Origin: Streptomyces sp. DT2A-34 | GTDB lineage: Bacteria > Actinomycetota > Actinomycetes > Streptomycetales > Streptomycetaceae | Direction: 5' to 3' | Assembly: GCF_030499515.1 (NCBI RefSeq) | Contig: NZ_JASTWJ010000002.1 | Span: 1 to 64,000 of the forward strand | Length of the DNA: 64,000 nt | Shown here: positions 8,204-17,549 of the stretch, one piece after another | How positions within the stretch are numbered: position 1 is the first letter of the stretch | Layout: each line of letters starts with the position of its first letter | Program-made: the position numbers and the translations under genes | The notes under the pieces: model-generated | Databases searched by the model: none | What the model was told of the DNA's origin: nothing | Seen by the model: only the letters and a program-made list of their open reading frames with translations

Positions 8204-9996
8204 TCCAGTGACTGATTCCGGATTGAGGTTGTGAGCCGACCTGCGTGAATGGCACGGTGACAGGCTTCGCAGACCACCAGCGTCTTGCGTCGCCGTTGTG
8301 CCATCCGGCGGACCCACTCGGAAGTCTCCGGCCTGCCGGGCTTGTTGAGATCAGCCATCTTCCGGATGTGGTGGACTTGCAGCCCCATCTGGGATTCGCA
8401 GATCTCGCAGTGCCCGGCCAGCAGCCGACGAATGAGCTCGTTCGCCCATGTGTGCTGCATGACCGGCTTCTTGTCCGAGAGGAAGGCTCCGCGCTGTCGT
8501 TGCAGGGGAATCCCGCCGAAGCGGGCGATCAGCGGCTTCTTCCCTTCCCGGGCGACCGTGACCTGAAAGCACCGCCGCGGGCCCAAGGGGGTCTCGACCA
8601 TTGCGTTGAATCGTCGAGCCATCTTGGCCACGGTGGAGTGGTACTTCGCAGCCATGGTCCTGAGCAGAGACGCGCCCATGACCCAGTGCAGGGTGTGTAG
8701 GCGCCACACGTCCTGCGCCAGGAAGTAGTACTGAACGAACCCGCGATATTCGGTCTGATACTTCATCATGATGGTGTAGTCGCTGTCATGAATCAGAATC
8801 GAACGGCACGCAGGTTTCCCTCGGCGCATGTACAGCATGCAGCGTTGCCGAATCACCTCACGAGGAACAAAAAGACCGATACACCCGTTCACTGAACGGC
8901 GCGTACCAGTCACCTTGCTGTCCTCATGCTGGACCTTCACGTCATACCCAAGGAAGCGCGCGGCCTGGCTGACAGCGTGCGTGATCAATGTCTTCGGAAC
9001 CGAGAGTTCCAACCTGAGCTCAGCTCTCAGGAATTCTCGAACCCTCTCCTTGATCTCCTCAGCTTCAGATCTTGGTCCCGCAAACCCGAGGAGCCAATCG
9101 TCAGCGTACCTAATGTACTTGAGCCTCCGATACCCTGGATCGTTTGGGTCATTGCTCGGCAGGCGACGGCGTTGCCGCTTCAACTCCCGAACCGCCGAAA
9201 CATCCTTACGGCGCTTGGCCCGTTTGATCGCGGCACAGACACTCAAGTACTCAGGGTTGCTTTCTCGATGGTCTCCCCGGTTGTAATCCGGCATCAACTC
9301 CTGTTCCACGAACCTGTCCAGCCGGTCCAGGTATATGTTGGAAAGTAACGGCGAAACGATCCCACCCTGTGGCGCACCACTGAGCGTTGCGTTCCATCGC
9401 CAGTCCTCCAAATACCCGGCTTTAAGCATCCGGTCGATCAGTCGCAGGAACCGTCCATCGTGGATTTTCTCTCCAAGGATCGCGAGTAATATCTCGTGAT
9501 CCAGGCTGCCGAAGCAGTCCGATATATCGCCCTCGATGAACCAGCGTGTCCCGGTCCAGGTATTGGCCACCTCAGACAATGCTGTATGGCATCCCCGTCG
9601 GGGACGGAAGCCGTGTGACCGGTCGGAAAACTGAGGGTCGTAGTACGCGTCCAGCAACAGCCGGACTACCTCCGCCACCAGTTTGTCCGACCAGATCGGC
9701 AGACCAAGCGGCCTTGACCCCCGGTTCTTCTTGGGGATCTTGATCCGCTTCACTGGCGTCCACCGGTACGTTTCCGAGCGCAGGGCTTGGATGATCGTCT
9801 CGATCTTCGCCAGCGACATGCCGTCCACGGTCTCTCCTGTGACCCCTGGCGTCATCGCACCCTTGTTGGCGTAGATGCGCCCGTAGGCCATCAGGAACAA
9901 CTGCGAGTTGAAAAGTTGTCGGTACAGCCTCTCAAGCGGCATACCCTTCTTGCCGCGTTCCCGGATGACTTCCAGCACAGTTTCGGCGTTCTGCAT
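8182..9996 (-). CDS. ltrA: Group II intron reverse transcriptase/maturase with HNH domain
   Basis: A 604-aa intron-encoded protein. The N-terminal half has RT blocks: KKNRGSRPLGLP, RPRRGCHTAL, FIEGDISDCFGSLDH, GAPQGGIVSPLLSNIYLDRLD and the catalytic YIRYADDWLLG. A long charged insertion between the PQGG block and YADD suggests the chloroplast-like class. The maturase (X) domain follows. The C-terminus carries an HNH endonuclease: CEICES, then QVHHIRKMADLN, then CEACHRAIHAG. The protein should assist splicing and retrohoming of its own intron. The reading frame is complete, so the protein may be made even though the ribozyme is interrupted by an IS upstream. Start ATG at 9996 (MQNAETVLEVI). 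Confidence 0.93.
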   Translation of the reverse strand: MQNAETVLEVIRERGKKGMPLERLYRQLFNSQLFLMAYGRIYANKGAMTPGVTGETVDGMSLAKIETIIQALRSETYRWTPVKRIKIPKKNRGSRPLGLPIWSDKLVAEVVRLLLDAYYDPQFSDRSHGFRPRRGCHTALSEVANTWTGTRWFIEGDISDCFGSLDHEILLAILGEKIHDGRFLRLIDRMLKAGYLEDWRWNATLSGAPQGGIVSPLLSNIYLDRLDRFVEQELMPDYNRGDHRESNPEYLSVCAAIKRAKRRKDVSAVRELKRQRRRLPSNDPNDPGYRRLKYIRYADDWLLGFAGPRSEAEEIKERVREFLRAELRLELSVPKTLITHAVSQAARFLGYDVKVQHEDSKVTGTRRSVNGCIGLFVPREVIRQRCMLYMRRGKPACRSILIHDSDYTIMMKYQTEYRGFVQYYFLAQDVWRLHTLHWVMGASLLRTMAAKYHSTVAKMARRFNAMVETPLGPRRCFQVTVAREGKKPLIARFGGIPLQRQRGAFLSDKKPVMQHTWANELIRRLLAGHCEICESQMGLQVHHIRKMADLNKPGRPETSEWVRRMAQRRRKTLVVCEACHRAIHAGRLTTSIRNQSLESGMLRK

Positions 9997-10114
9997 TACG
10001 CATGCCTCCCTTGCTGAATGCCCCAGTTACCTGTGCCCCTTTGCCCTGCGACCGGCTTTCCCGGTCTCCTTGGCAGGTCGTTACTCCTGCGACTACTACG
10101 GGCACTCCGTCACC

Positions 10115-10132
10115 CAGGCGTGATGCGTGCTC
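10115..10132. repeat. Left terminal inverted repeat of the ISAs1-family element
   Basis: CAGGCGTGATGCGTGCTC, the exact reverse complement of 11446-11463. The adjacent outer 10 bases (10105-10114) are the target duplication. The repeat overlaps the transposase stop codon. Confidence 0.95.
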
Positions 10133-11354
10133 ATGTGGTGAGACCGAGTTCGCGTAGGGCGTCGGCGGGGTGGTTGCGGTAGTGGTCGTGGGCGGCGGCG
10201 TTGTTGGTCCATCCGGCGAGGTGGGCGAGGCTGATCGCCAGGCTGCGGAAGGTCGCGAGGGCGCGGGGCAGGCTGCCGGTGCGGGCCCGGCAGGCGTCCT
10301 CCCCGAAGGTCACGTCGCGGACGAAGTGCTGGGCCTCGATGGCCCACTGGCCACGTACGCAGCGGGCGAGGACGGACGTGTCGGCGACGGTGGACAGGGC
10401 GGTGGTGATGCCGAGTTCGGCGTCTGCGTGGATCTTCCCGTCGCCGCGGCCGGTGGTGTACCGCTCCACGAGCAGGGCCCGCGTGGCGTGTGGGAAGTTC
10501 ACCTGGCCCGGTGCGAGGGGCTGCACGCGCACGATCCTGATCTCATGCCGACCCGAGTTGGCCTCCTCGGTGCGGTGCACGGTGATGGCCGCGTTGGTGG
10601 TCTCGTCCCAGCCGAGCGCGTCGAGCCGGGCGAACAGGGCGGCGCGGTTCTCCTTGACGGGGAAGAGGCCGAAGGCGCCGCGTGAGTGCAGGTAGCGGGC
10701 GTGGTCGGCGACGGTGTGCAGGGCGTCGGCGGTGACGATCGCGCCGGTGATGTCGGCGATCAGGTCCAGGGCGGCGGTGAAGTGGAGGGTCTCGTGCGGT
10801 TTGTGGCGCATTTCGCGCTGGGCGAGCATCACGCCGGGGTCGACCTGGTAGACGCCGAGCAGGTGCAGCTGCAGGCCCTCGCTGTCGCGGGCGCCGCGCA
10901 CGGTCTTGCCGTCCGCGGCCAGCTGCAGCACGGGCGGATCTCCGGCGATGCCGGCCAGCGGGTCGGCGGAGTGGGCCTGGACGAACGCACCGACGGCGGC
11001 GTCCAGCGCGTCGGCGTCCACCCGGGCCAGCGCGCGGGTGAGGGTGGTGGCCACCGGCAGCCTGTCCGGGTCGCCGGCGGGGACTTCGAGCGCGGACAGG
11101 ATGCCCGCGCCCTGCCCGCTCGCCCAGCGGACCACTCCGCGCACCGAGCGCACCCCGCACAGCATGGCGCAGGCGACCAGGCCCAGCAGCATCGGCCAGG
11201 CGTACGTGACCAGGTGCGATGTGCGCGGGTCGGGCACGGCCCGGACCGCCTCCAGCAGCGACGGCAGCCGCTCGGACGTGCACAACTCCTCGAGAACGAG
11301 GCCCTGCTGCTCGGCGAGTTGACGCGGCGTGGGCAGGGTCGGGCAGGATGGCAT
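10131..11354 (-). CDS. ISAs1-family DDE transposase
   Basis: A 407-aa transposase, normal length for the family. An N-terminal DDE_Tnp_1-associated region ([17 protein letters not shown]) is followed by the catalytic blocks [29 protein letters not shown] and [20 protein letters not shown]. The C-terminus has the family's [17 protein letters not shown] helix. Asp in ADGK, Asp in TADA and Glu in the WAIE block are the likely DDE residues. It is the only gene of the element and reads in the same direction as the interrupted intron and host gene. Confidence 0.93.
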   Translation of the reverse strand: MPSCPTLPTPRQLAEQQGLVLEELCTSERLPSLLEAVRAVPDPRTSHLVTYAWPMLLGLVACAMLCGVRSVRGVVRWASGQGAGILSALEVPAGDPDRLPVATTLTRALARVDADALDAAVGAFVQAHSADPLAGIAGDPPVLQLAADGKTVRGARDSEGLQLHLLGVYQVDPGVMLAQREMRHKPHETLHFTAALDLIADITGAIVTADALHTVADHARYLHSRGAFGLFPVKENRAALFARLDALGWDETTNAAITVHRTEEANSGRHEIRIVRVQPLAPGQVNFPHATRALLVERYTTGRGDGKIHADAELGITTALSTVADTSVLARCVRGQWAIEAQHFVRDVTFGEDACRARTGSLPRALATFRSLAISLAHLAGWTNNAAAHDHYRNHPADALRELGLTT

Positions 11355-11445
11355 GCGGGCGCGGCCTTCACGATCATGCGAGTGGAATCACGTGATCATG
11401 GACGGTCGCGCCCTTCGCCGTTCACCCGCCCCCTGTCCAAGATCC

Positions 11446-11463
11446 GAGCACGCATCACGCCTG
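11446..11463. repeat. Right terminal inverted repeat of the ISAs1-family element
   Basis: GAGCACGCATCACGCCTG, matching 10115-10132 in inverted orientation. The 10 bases immediately outside (11464-11473) repeat the left target copy exactly. Confidence 0.95.
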
Positions 11464-11889
11464 CTCCGTCACCTTAGGGCTCGCGCCCCTTAGGCGATCC
11501 CGTGGTACGTCTTCGATGTACGTATCGAGCGCGACGTAGGCCGCCCACTCATCTCCTTAACCTCCCTCGTTGGGAGACGTTTCACGGCCTGGAGATTACC
11601 CCGGACATGCAAGCCATCCAGGGCATGCCGTGACGCCGGTTTCAGACGTTATTCCGACGGGAGGGATACTTTCTCCAACTGGAGATTGGGCTTCAGGCAG
11701 TTCAGCTTTGACCATATCGCGCGGGTCTCGCGGAGCGTCGCCTTTGAACGTCACAGGGCAGCCTCCGCTTTCCTGGCATGCTGTTGTCCTCTCCCGCTTT
11801 CGCGATCAAGTAAGCCAGGCGACCCAGGAATGTTTCTCCAAATTCCTCCCAATTGAGCTGGGGATACATCGAAGCGCCACACGGCGCAA

Positions 11890-12308
11890 TTGCACTGGAT
11901 CACCATGGTCCGGCCATCGGGCAGCGAGCCGAGCACGTCGGCTCCGTTGTCCCCGCTCCCGCCCACCCGGCGCACCTGCGTGCAACCGTCACGGCGGCAT
12001 AACTCGGCCACCACTTCCTCGAACTCCGTGCCGGACATGACGTCGATGGCAGCCAGCGTCCGCTGTCCCGCCGCGATCTCCTCCTCCCGCCTCCAGGCAG
12101 TGTCCCTGCTGCGCAGCAGCCGGTCGGTACGCCACAGCCGCCATACCATCCAGCCGATTCCTGCGGCGGCAAGCGGGGCGCCGAGGTACAGCAACAACGT
12201 CGGCCGCAGCAGACCTAGCAGGACCAGCGCGGCAAGCGCTCCTGCTGCCGCTTTGTTCCAGGCGGTGCGCCGTCTGCGCGCCACCTTGCCCTTGCGTTTG
12301 GCCGCCAT
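11890..12308 (-). pseudogene. 5' part (exon 1) of intron-split Mrr-like restriction endonuclease
   Basis: Encodes the first 139 residues of a membrane-anchored restriction endonuclease. A basic N-terminus is followed by two hydrophobic helices (about residues 20-57), then the Mrr core start MSGTEFEEVVAELC and the catalytic GGSGDNGADV (Asp124). The frame reaches MVIQC (residue 139) and is interrupted two bases into the next codon. Exon 2 at 8109 supplies the rest, giving QCK with catalytic Lys140. The ATG at 12308 is chosen over an upstream in-frame GTG (12326) because GAGGGGG precedes it at suitable spacing. It is a gene only if the intron splices. Unspliced translation runs into intron sequence. 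Confidence 0.8.
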
Positions 12309-12452
12309 TTCTGCCCCCTCTTGCACCAGCGGGAGGATTCCTCCCTGTTGTGCAGTGTGGGCATGGCTAGCGGTCCCGCCAGGGCGCAGTCAGGCCATTG
12401 GCTTGAACCTCCCCGTCCTGCTGTCGGGCCGGTATCTGGCCGTTCTCCTCGA

Positions 12453-14729
12453 TCAGGTGGATTCGCCTGCTTGCAGGCCGAGTTCGGCCAGGGCTGCTTG
12501 CCTCTGCGGGGTGAGGCCGGAGCGGCGGCGGCGCAGGTTGCTCAGCCACTGGCCCAGGCGCACGGGGTCGCCCTCGATCTTCTCGATGTGACGCTGGGGG
12601 ACGTTGAGATGGCCTTCGCGTGCGCGGAAAGCCCGTGCGGCGGCCAGCCCGCGCTGGAAGGCACGCTCGCGCGCCGGCAGGCGGCTCTCCGTTGCCGGGA
12701 GGGCGGACGTGTCGGGCAGTTCGAGAAGTCCCAACTCCTTGAGCAGTGACTTCTGTTCAGGGCGCAGGCGGTCGGAGCGGGCGCGCTGGGTGGCCAGCCA
12801 TCTCTCTGTCTCGGCGGTCGTCTTGTTCGCTGCCCGGCTCTGACGGGCGGCGTGGCAGGCCCGTTGCCAGGTGATCGGCCAGGGCGGGTTCCACCACCGG
12901 TCCAGGGCGGTGAGGGCGGTGGCGCGCTGGTCGGTGAGGGTCTCGGCGCGGGTGCGCTGGGCGGCCAGCCAGCGGCCGAGGGGGAAGCCGTCGTGGATCT
13001 CGTCGACGGGGGCGGCGAGGTGGCCGTGGCGGGCGGCGTAGGCGGTGGCGTGGGCCAGTGCGCGGTCGAAGGCCTGCTGGCGGGGGTCCCAGATGATGCC
13101 GAGGCGCTCGAGGGCCTGGACGCGTACGGCGTCGAGCGTGTCCTTGGTGTGCAGGTGGCGTTGCCAGGTCAGCCAGCGTCCCAGGGGGTAGCCGGTGGGG
13201 TCTTCGTAGGTCTGGGGGACGTCGAGGTGGTGGTGGGTGTGGCGGAAGCGGCGGGCCGCGGTGAGGCCGCGGCGCCATTCGGCGCTCTTGGGGGCCAGGA
13301 CGCGCAGGGACAGGGCGAGGGCGACTTCCTCGGCCTGGACCGGGTGATCGAAGCGCAGCCAGGCTTCGGGGTCCTCGGCAAGGATGGTGGGGCGGTGGGT
13401 GCGCGGGTCGGACAGGCGGGCGTCGAGGCGGTCGTCGTGGGAGCGCAGGGCCTGGATGGTGCGCCAGAGCGGGGTGTAGGCGTCGGCGCCGAGGAGGTCG
13501 TCGGGGTCTTCGTCGGGGGTGAGGTAGACGGGGACGACGAGGGTGGCTTTCTTGCCGGCGCCGGGGTGCTGGCGCAGGGCGCGGCCGACGGCCTGGACGG
13601 TGTCGACGGGGCTGTTCTTGGGGTCGACGAAGACCACGGCGTCGATGTCGGGGACGTCGATGCCTTCCCCCAGCACGCGGGCGTTGGACAGGACGGCCGG
13701 AGTGTCGGGGCTGGTGTGGGAGGTGAATTCGAGCAGGAGACGGCGGCGGACCTGCGGGGCGTGGCTGCCGCTGACCCAGTCCGCCCACAACCCTTGGGGG
13801 CGCAGGAGTGCGGGGAGGGCGGCGGCTGTCTCGGTCAGGGTGGTGGCGAAGGCTCGGGCGTCGGCGACACGGTGATGGAAGGTCAGGATGCGGCGCAGCT
13901 TGTGGTCGTGGATGGCGCGCAGGGCGGCGACCTGGCGGCCGGCCAGGTGCAGGCCGTCGACGCCCGCGCCGGCTCCGGTGGCCAGCCAGTCACGCAGATC
14001 CGCATCGGTGACGACGGGGACGAGGATCTGGTAGTCGGCGAGCAGCCCGAGATCGATGGCGTCGGAGAGGTTGAGGTGGTAGGCGACGGGGCCGAAGATG
14101 GTTTCGTCGTCCATGGAGGCCGCTGCCTGTGCTTCGTCACCGTCCGGGGCGTCGTCGGGGTCCCAGATGCGGGGGGTGGCGGTCAGGTAGAGGCGGCGGG
14201 CGGCGGGCACCTGGTCGTCGTGGTGGACGGCGGCCCAGGCCTTGCCCAGGCGGCCCGCGGTGCGGTGGGCTTCGTCGACGACCACCAGGCCCCAGGCGAG
14301 CAGACGGTGGTCGCGGTGGGCGGCGATGACGGCGGGCAGGGAGGCGTAGGTGGCGTAGACGGTGACCGGGCCGGGACTGGACTGCCCGACCAGGGCGGCC
14401 AGTTCGGTGGGGTCAGTGGTGAGGGGGATGTCGCTGCCGAAGGGCTCGTGGGCCAGGGCCTGGCGTTGGGAGCACACGGCGATGGCGGTGCCTTTGCGGC
14501 CGGCCAGGCGCCATGAACGGATCGTCTGGGACAACAGGTCCAGGGTCGGCAGCAGCACCAGGATGCGTCCGAGCGGGGCGATGCGGGCCGCGGTGCGGGC
14601 CGCGATGAGGGTCTTTCCGGTGCCGCAGGCCGCGATCACGCTCGCGCGGGGGTGCTGGGTGAGGGTGCGGACGGCTGCGCCGACGGCTTCCTTCTGATGG
14701 GGCCGCAGGACTAGGGGTGGGGTGGGCAT
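12453..14729 (-). CDS. DEAH-box helicase with helicase-associated (HA) repeats
   Basis: A 758-aa superfamily 2 helicase and last gene of a five-gene minus-strand operon. Walker A is CGTGKT (residues 35-40), the DEAH box is at 152-155, motif III LTATP at 182-186 and motif VI QAVGRALRQ at 379-387. After the helicase core come about four helicase-associated repeats of roughly 70 residues (about 490-758), each with an LGRWL/WLATQR-type tryptophan motif and a helix ending in L-x-x-LG. Such HA repeats are common in Streptomyces helicases and may bind nucleic acid. The ATG start at 14729 has GGGAGA just upstream and follows the previous gene by 16 nt. Confidence 0.88.
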   Translation of the reverse strand: MPTPPLVLRPHQKEAVGAAVRTLTQHPRASVIAACGTGKTLIAARTAARIAPLGRILVLLPTLDLLSQTIRSWRLAGRKGTAIAVCSQRQALAHEPFGSDIPLTTDPTELAALVGQSSPGPVTVYATYASLPAVIAAHRDHRLLAWGLVVVDEAHRTAGRLGKAWAAVHHDDQVPAARRLYLTATPRIWDPDDAPDGDEAQAAASMDDETIFGPVAYHLNLSDAIDLGLLADYQILVPVVTDADLRDWLATGAGAGVDGLHLAGRQVAALRAIHDHKLRRILTFHHRVADARAFATTLTETAAALPALLRPQGLWADWVSGSHAPQVRRRLLLEFTSHTSPDTPAVLSNARVLGEGIDVPDIDAVVFVDPKNSPVDTVQAVGRALRQHPGAGKKATLVVPVYLTPDEDPDDLLGADAYTPLWRTIQALRSHDDRLDARLSDPRTHRPTILAEDPEAWLRFDHPVQAEEVALALSLRVLAPKSAEWRRGLTAARRFRHTHHHLDVPQTYEDPTGYPLGRWLTWQRHLHTKDTLDAVRVQALERLGIIWDPRQQAFDRALAHATAYAARHGHLAAPVDEIHDGFPLGRWLAAQRTRAETLTDQRATALTALDRWWNPPWPITWQRACHAARQSRAANKTTAETERWLATQRARSDRLRPEQKSLLKELGLLELPDTSALPATESRLPARERAFQRGLAAARAFRAREGHLNVPQRHIEKIEGDPVRLGQWLSNLRRRRSGLTPQRQAALAELGLQAGEST

Positions 14730-14745
14730 GGTCTCCCGCCGGTGG

Positions 14746-16080
14746 TCAGGCGCGGATGCGGTGGCCGGTGAGGTGGTGGAGGACGTGCTGGTGGGCTTCC
14801 CAGCCGTCGGGGAATTTGGCGTCGACGCCGAGGTGGACGGGTTCGTTGGTGGGGTGGTCGTCCAGGAGGCGGTCGATGCCGGCGCGGGCGACGACGATGC
14901 AGGCATGCCGGTGGCGTGAGGTCAGTACGCACAGGCGGCCGGCTTCGAGGTGGAAGCTTGAGGTGTCGCGGCGTCCGGACAGCGGGTGCAGCACGATGGT
15001 GACGGCGTACTCGCGTCCCTGGAGACGGTTGGCGGTGTCGACGTCGATCCCGTCCAGGCGGGGATCGGCGCGCAGGAGTTGCTGAAGGTATCCGGCCTGG
15101 TCGCGGTGGGCGGTGCCGATGGCGATGTCGCGAGCCTCAAGAGGCCGGCCGGCGGGGTGGTCTTCGCAGTAGGCGGTGGCCTCGCGGGCCAGCAGGCGCT
15201 GCGCGATGCTGATCGCGGCGTGGGCTGCCTGGGAGTCGATGCGGCCAGTGTGGCAGGCGGGTAGTTCGTGCAGGGCCCATCCGGTGCGGGCGGCGAGCTC
15301 CACGGTTTGGTCGACGGCGCCGCCGCGCACACCTGCGATGGCGAAGGTGAGCCGGCGGGTACCGGCATCGGTGCCGGCGCGGAAGGGGGTGAGGTAGAAG
15401 GCGTCGGAGATCAGGGCGGCGGCGGAGGCGGGCAGGCGCCAGGAGACGGGCAGGCTCAGGACGGGCAGGTCGGGGTTCATTTTCAGCAGCACCGCCACGG
15501 CGCTGGCCATCGGGTCGTGCGGCAGGCCCATCCAGCGCTCGGTGGGGATGGCGGAGAAGGGGTCGAGCTGGCCGGGGTCGCCGACGAAGAGAGACCGGTC
15601 AGAGAGGTGGGCGATCTTCAGGAGGGCGTCGGAGCGCATCTGGTAGGCCTCGTCCACGATGGCCCATTCCCGGTGCCAGCCCTGGACGGTGGCCCACTTA
15701 CTCGCGGTCGCCACCACCACGTCGGCGGACGCGGCGCGGGGGGCGTCGGTGGTGATGGTCAGGTTCGGTAGGACGTGCAGCCAGTCGTGCAGCCGGGCGG
15801 GCAGCCGGTAGGACTGGCCGCTCAGGCGGGCCACGGTCAGCTCGGGCGCGCGCCGGGCGAGGCGGGTGGCGAGGTCGTCGACCTGGGCATTGGTCTGGGC
15901 GACGATCATGCAGGGGTGGCGCGGACGGATCAGGTTCTGGGCCGCGTCGACGACCAGGGTGGTCTTGCCGGCGCCCGGCGGCGAGTCGACCACGACACCT
16001 CGGTGGGAGGTGGCGGTCAGGGCGGTGAGGATGTGGTCGACGGCCTGGCGGGAGAGGTCGGCGGCGGATGTCTCGGTCAT
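14746..16080 (-). CDS. SF1 (Upf1/DnaA2-like) helicase or ATPase
   Basis: A 444-aa AAA_11/AAA_12-type ATPase. Walker A SPPGAGKTT is at residues 33-41, Walker B AIVDEAYQ around 140-147 and a motif III-like GDPGQLDP at 167-174. The C-terminal RecA-like lobe carries DVDTANRLQGREYAV and a motif VI-like LTSRHRHACIVV. Superfamily 1 enzymes of this shape unwind DNA or RNA or remodel nucleoprotein. It is fourth in the operon. Its ATG overlaps the upstream stop by 4 nt. It is short for Upf1-like helicases, with almost no accessory domain, so partners in the operon may provide nucleic-acid specificity. Confidence 0.83.
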   Translation of the reverse strand: MTETSAADLSRQAVDHILTALTATSHRGVVVDSPPGAGKTTLVVDAAQNLIRPRHPCMIVAQTNAQVDDLATRLARRAPELTVARLSGQSYRLPARLHDWLHVLPNLTITTDAPRAASADVVVATASKWATVQGWHREWAIVDEAYQMRSDALLKIAHLSDRSLFVGDPGQLDPFSAIPTERWMGLPHDPMASAVAVLLKMNPDLPVLSLPVSWRLPASAAALISDAFYLTPFRAGTDAGTRRLTFAIAGVRGGAVDQTVELAARTGWALHELPACHTGRIDSQAAHAAISIAQRLLAREATAYCEDHPAGRPLEARDIAIGTAHRDQAGYLQQLLRADPRLDGIDVDTANRLQGREYAVTIVLHPLSGRRDTSSFHLEAGRLCVLTSRHRHACIVVARAGIDRLLDDHPTNEPVHLGVDAKFPDGWEAHQHVLHHLTGHRIRA

Positions 16081-17549
16081 GCCGGCTGCTCCTGTCCGGC
16101 CGCTGCGGCGTCGGGGCCTGCGTGGGTCCAGGGGATCTGGTCCCAGTCGGGGAACTGGGGCCGGGGGAAATGCTCGGGTGCGGTGGTGAGCAGCAGGGTG
16201 GTGCCGACAGCCGGGACCGAGCGGCGGTTGGGCTTGGTCACGGTTCCGGTGCGGGTGATGACTTCCAGGACGATGTCGGTGCCGTCGGGGGTGTAGGTGA
16301 TGTCGCAGACGCTCATATGGACTGCCGGATCGTGGGGGCCTGCGAGGCGGCGGTTGGCCTCCAGCCGGACCGGGTCGGTGGTGTGGATGGTGAACCGGGG
16401 CCGGAGCTTGGCCCGTTGTCTAGGGCCTTGGGGTTCGATGATGCGGTCGGGCTCGGTATGGGTGACGAGGCCACTGAACGCTTCGCCTGTAGTGCGCCGT
16501 TCCGCCATGACGAAGGAGTCTTCCAGCGCGCGGTGGGATTCGAGGGCGGCGGCTGCGTGTTCCAGTTCGGCCAGGCCGATGGCCGCGGCGACGGCGTTGT
16601 CCCGTTTGGGCTGGGGCGGGGCGCCGGCGTCGAGGCGGTCGCTGTGGTGCGTGAACTGGCGGATGTCGGTGCCCCAGCGGGCCGTGGTGCTGGGGATGGG
16701 AGACATGCCCCGCAGGGTGGACAGCGCCTGCCAGGTGAGCTTCCAGGTGGGTGTCAGATAGTCGTCCGCGGCCTGCCGCAGGCGTTCGACGTGCTGGTGT
16801 CGGCGCGCACCGCGGGCGGACTTGAGGCCGGCGAACAGGCCAGTGAGCCGGGCGGTCTCGAAGGAGGGGTCGATGGTGGGGCCGTCAGGCGGATGCACGA
16901 GGGGGTTTTCGGCCGCCAGCGCCGCCTCAAGGCCGGTCTGGCCGGCGGGCGGGAAGATCCAGGCCATGAGGGGGGCCAGGCGGGCATCTTCCAGCGGGCT
17001 CTGCCCGGTGGCCCAGTGTGTGCTCAAGAGGCGGGTGAGGTTCAGCAGGAGGGAGGAGGCGGTGTACTCGGCGCGTTCGGTGAAGAAGGTGAGCCAGCGG
17101 CCGATGTGGGCCACGCTGGTGGCGGGGTCGGTGTCGTCGGGGATGGGCCGGTAGCGCAGGCGGCGCCCGAGGATTTTGAGGTAGTCCACCGAGGCGGTAC
17201 CGGTGACCACGAGTTGCGGGGCATCGACGTATTCGCGGCGCTCGGGCCGGTCATCCTTGGCTGGCCGGATGCGCTTGTCCTTCTGGAAGCCGCGGATGTA
17301 GGCGTGCAGGTACTCGGCGAGGGCGGCGAGGAACAGGTCGTCGCCGCCGGGGGGCGCCAGGAAGAGGTGCGGGTGGTGGGGGTCGCTGCCCGCCATGACG
17401 GCGAGGGGGCGGGCGGTCTCCCCCGGCCGGTTCAGCGGCAGGAACACTAGTGGCTGATCGGCGACGTGCAGGTAGCGCAGGCGGCTGAGTGGCTGGGCGT
17501 ACTGGGTTTCGGCGGCCCGTAGCTGCTGGAGGGTGGTCAGCAGGCTCAT
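16077..17549 (-). CDS. Uncharacterised 490-aa protein of the helicase-nuclease operon
   Basis: I do not recognise a domain. The protein is mixed alpha/beta, starts with a helical segment (SLLTTLQQLRAAETQYA) and has a beta-rich stretch around residues 20-70 containing PLNRPGET. Later parts are helical. The last 120 residues look beta-rich, with repeated short strands (VHMSVCDITYTPDGTDIVL). There is no signal peptide, membrane segment or P-loop. The start overlaps the upstream nuclease stop by 4 nt and the stop overlaps the downstream helicase start by 4 nt, so it is probably a structural or adaptor subunit made in step with the Cas4-like nuclease and the SF1 helicase. This role is inferred from coupling only. 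Confidence 0.85.
   Translation of the reverse strand: MSLLTTLQQLRAAETQYAQPLSRLRYLHVADQPLVFLPLNRPGETARPLAVMAGSDPHHPHLFLAPPGGDDLFLAALAEYLHAYIRGFQKDKRIRPAKDDRPERREYVDAPQLVVTGTASVDYLKILGRRLRYRPIPDDTDPATSVAHIGRWLTFFTERAEYTASSLLLNLTRLLSTHWATGQSPLEDARLAPLMAWIFPPAGQTGLEAALAAENPLVHPPDGPTIDPSFETARLTGLFAGLKSARGARRHQHVERLRQAADDYLTPTWKLTWQALSTLRGMSPIPSTTARWGTDIRQFTHHSDRLDAGAPPQPKRDNAVAAAIGLAELEHAAAALESHRALEDSFVMAERRTTGEAFSGLVTHTEPDRIIEPQGPRQRAKLRPRFTIHTTDPVRLEANRRLAGPHDPAVHMSVCDITYTPDGTDIVLEVITRTGTVTKPNRRSVPAVGTTLLLTTAPEHFPRPQFPDWDQIPWTHAGPDAAAAGQEQPA

Larger units (their letters stand above)
10115..11463 (-). mobile_element. ISAs1-family insertion sequence with 10-bp target duplication
   Basis: A 1349-bp element bounded by 18-bp perfect inverted repeats (10115-10132 and 11446-11463). 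It is directly flanked by the 10-bp direct repeat CTCCGTCACC at 10105-10114 and 11464-11473. One transposase gene fills it, and its stop codon overlaps the inner end of the left repeat. The element lies inside the group II intron, upstream of the maturase gene, so it arrived after the intron. Intact ends, intact transposase and identical target copies suggest a fairly recent insertion. Confidence 0.95.
8110..11889 (-). mobile_element. Group II intron, interrupted by an IS element
   Basis: The element carries a reverse transcriptase/maturase gene and a recognisable domain V just before its 3' end. The 3' boundary is placed at 8110 (intron ends ...CTCCAC, an AY end) and the 5' boundary at 11889, because this pair restores the codon and frame of the host gene. 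The first intron bases then read TTGCGCC rather than the common GTGYG, so the 5' base is not certain. Without the IS and one target copy the intron would be about 2.42 kb, normal for an ORF-bearing intron. Ribozyme domains I-III would be 11474-11889 plus 9997-10114, split by the IS. Confidence 0.85.

Noticed and set aside
12852..14516. 554-aa plus-strand Gly/Val-rich open frame
   Set aside because: Antisense to the helicase with clear DEAH and Walker motifs; low-complexity composition.
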